From Micrasema longulum (taxonomy: Eukaryota; Arthropoda; Insecta; Trichoptera; Brachycentridae), in the NCBI GenBank assembly GCA_022494885.1, contig JAGVSM010001666.1, forward strand, positions 186,001 to 250,000: a stretch of 64,000 nt of DNA. Reading direction: 5' to 3'. Made by a program: the position numbers and the translations under genes. A model generated the notes under the pieces. The model was not told the origin of the DNA, searched no databases, and saw nothing but the letters and a program-made list of their open reading frames with translations. This document shows, piece by piece, positions 63,826 to 64,000 of this stretch (positions are counted from its first letter, which is position 1; every line of letters begins with the position of its first letter).

Positions 63826-64000
63826 TGTACTTGAATAATAGATAATATCTGCCAACTACCGCATGTTCATAATTTTATCTGCCCGCATCTGAACATATTT
63901 ACATCATCTGACCGCCGCTTCGCCACATTCAGCTTTTTATTTTGCAAATAATTATAGTAAAAGTGACGTATTCACCAAAAAATTACCCAGAAGCTAGGAT
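63826..64000. other. Window end, nothing recognised
   Basis: AT-rich; no repeat or gene identified. Confidence 0.4.

Noticed and set aside
54507..64000. Further alkaline phosphatase exons downstream
   Set aside because: I looked for the expected GGG-R/K-x-x-F-[LM]-P type motif in frame after a phase 0 acceptor and found none.
1..64000. CRISPR array or prokaryotic defence island
   Set aside because: No regularly spaced direct repeats; the repeats are dispersed transposons and palindromes in a eukaryotic genome.

Overview
This is a 64 kb piece of an AT-rich animal genome, almost certainly an insect and probably lepidopteran. The grounds are spliced genes with GT/AG introns, tRNA-derived SINEs, LINE ORF1 with a baculovirus-FP-like domain, and mariner, piggyBac and hAT DNA transposons. 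Lepidoptera is an inference from element style, not proven. There are no prokaryotic operons, CRISPR arrays or functional-looking RNA genes.

Three things look like host-type genes. (1) R3HCC1L (about 2.4-18.7 kb, + strand) is an R3H and RRM-like, exon-junction-complex-associated protein in five coding exons whose splice phases all agree. Its introns are packed with transposon debris, and it has two EJC-binding-like motifs. (2) A single uninterrupted 1056-codon ORF on the minus strand (42863-46033) encodes a STAND/NB-ARC NTPase with a coiled coil, a winged-helix-like region and about eight C-terminal ankyrin repeats. It is an NLR-like architecture without introns, sitting between decayed mobile elements. 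(3) Two exons of an alkaline phosphatase (51744-51936 and 54337-54506, + strand) have intact splice sites and reading frame. The nucleophilic serine is replaced by Glu, the active-site Arg by Ser and one metal-site His by Gln, so it reads as a catalytically dead paralogue or pseudo-phosphatase.

Layout: 0-2.4 kb holds SINE/LINE debris; 2.4-18.7 kb is R3HCC1L with a deleted piggyBac copy (8232-9789), a CR1-type LINE nested in another LINE (10.8-13.4 kb) and a TIR-bounded stretch (14.15-15.65 kb) in intron 3; 19-32 kb is transposon-rich and gene-free, with a mariner, an I-type LINE with RNase H, two large palindromic MITEs and a full SINE; 32.6-36.5 kb is a near full-length LINE (ORF1 and ORF2, frameshifted); 36.8-39.3 kb is a longer piggyBac copy of the same family as 8232-9789; 39.3-42.8 kb has repeats and an LTR-like promoter; 42.9-46.0 kb is the NB-ARC/ankyrin gene; 46.4-47.3 kb is a hAT element with a perfect 8-bp target duplication; 47.4-64 kb is the phosphatase exons among LINE tails, microsatellites and many copies of a palindromic (foldback) repeat family.

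The genes do not form a pathway. The main biological interest is the intronless NLR-like gene and the inactivated phosphatase. The repeat landscape gives good material on nested insertion and on palindromic elements.
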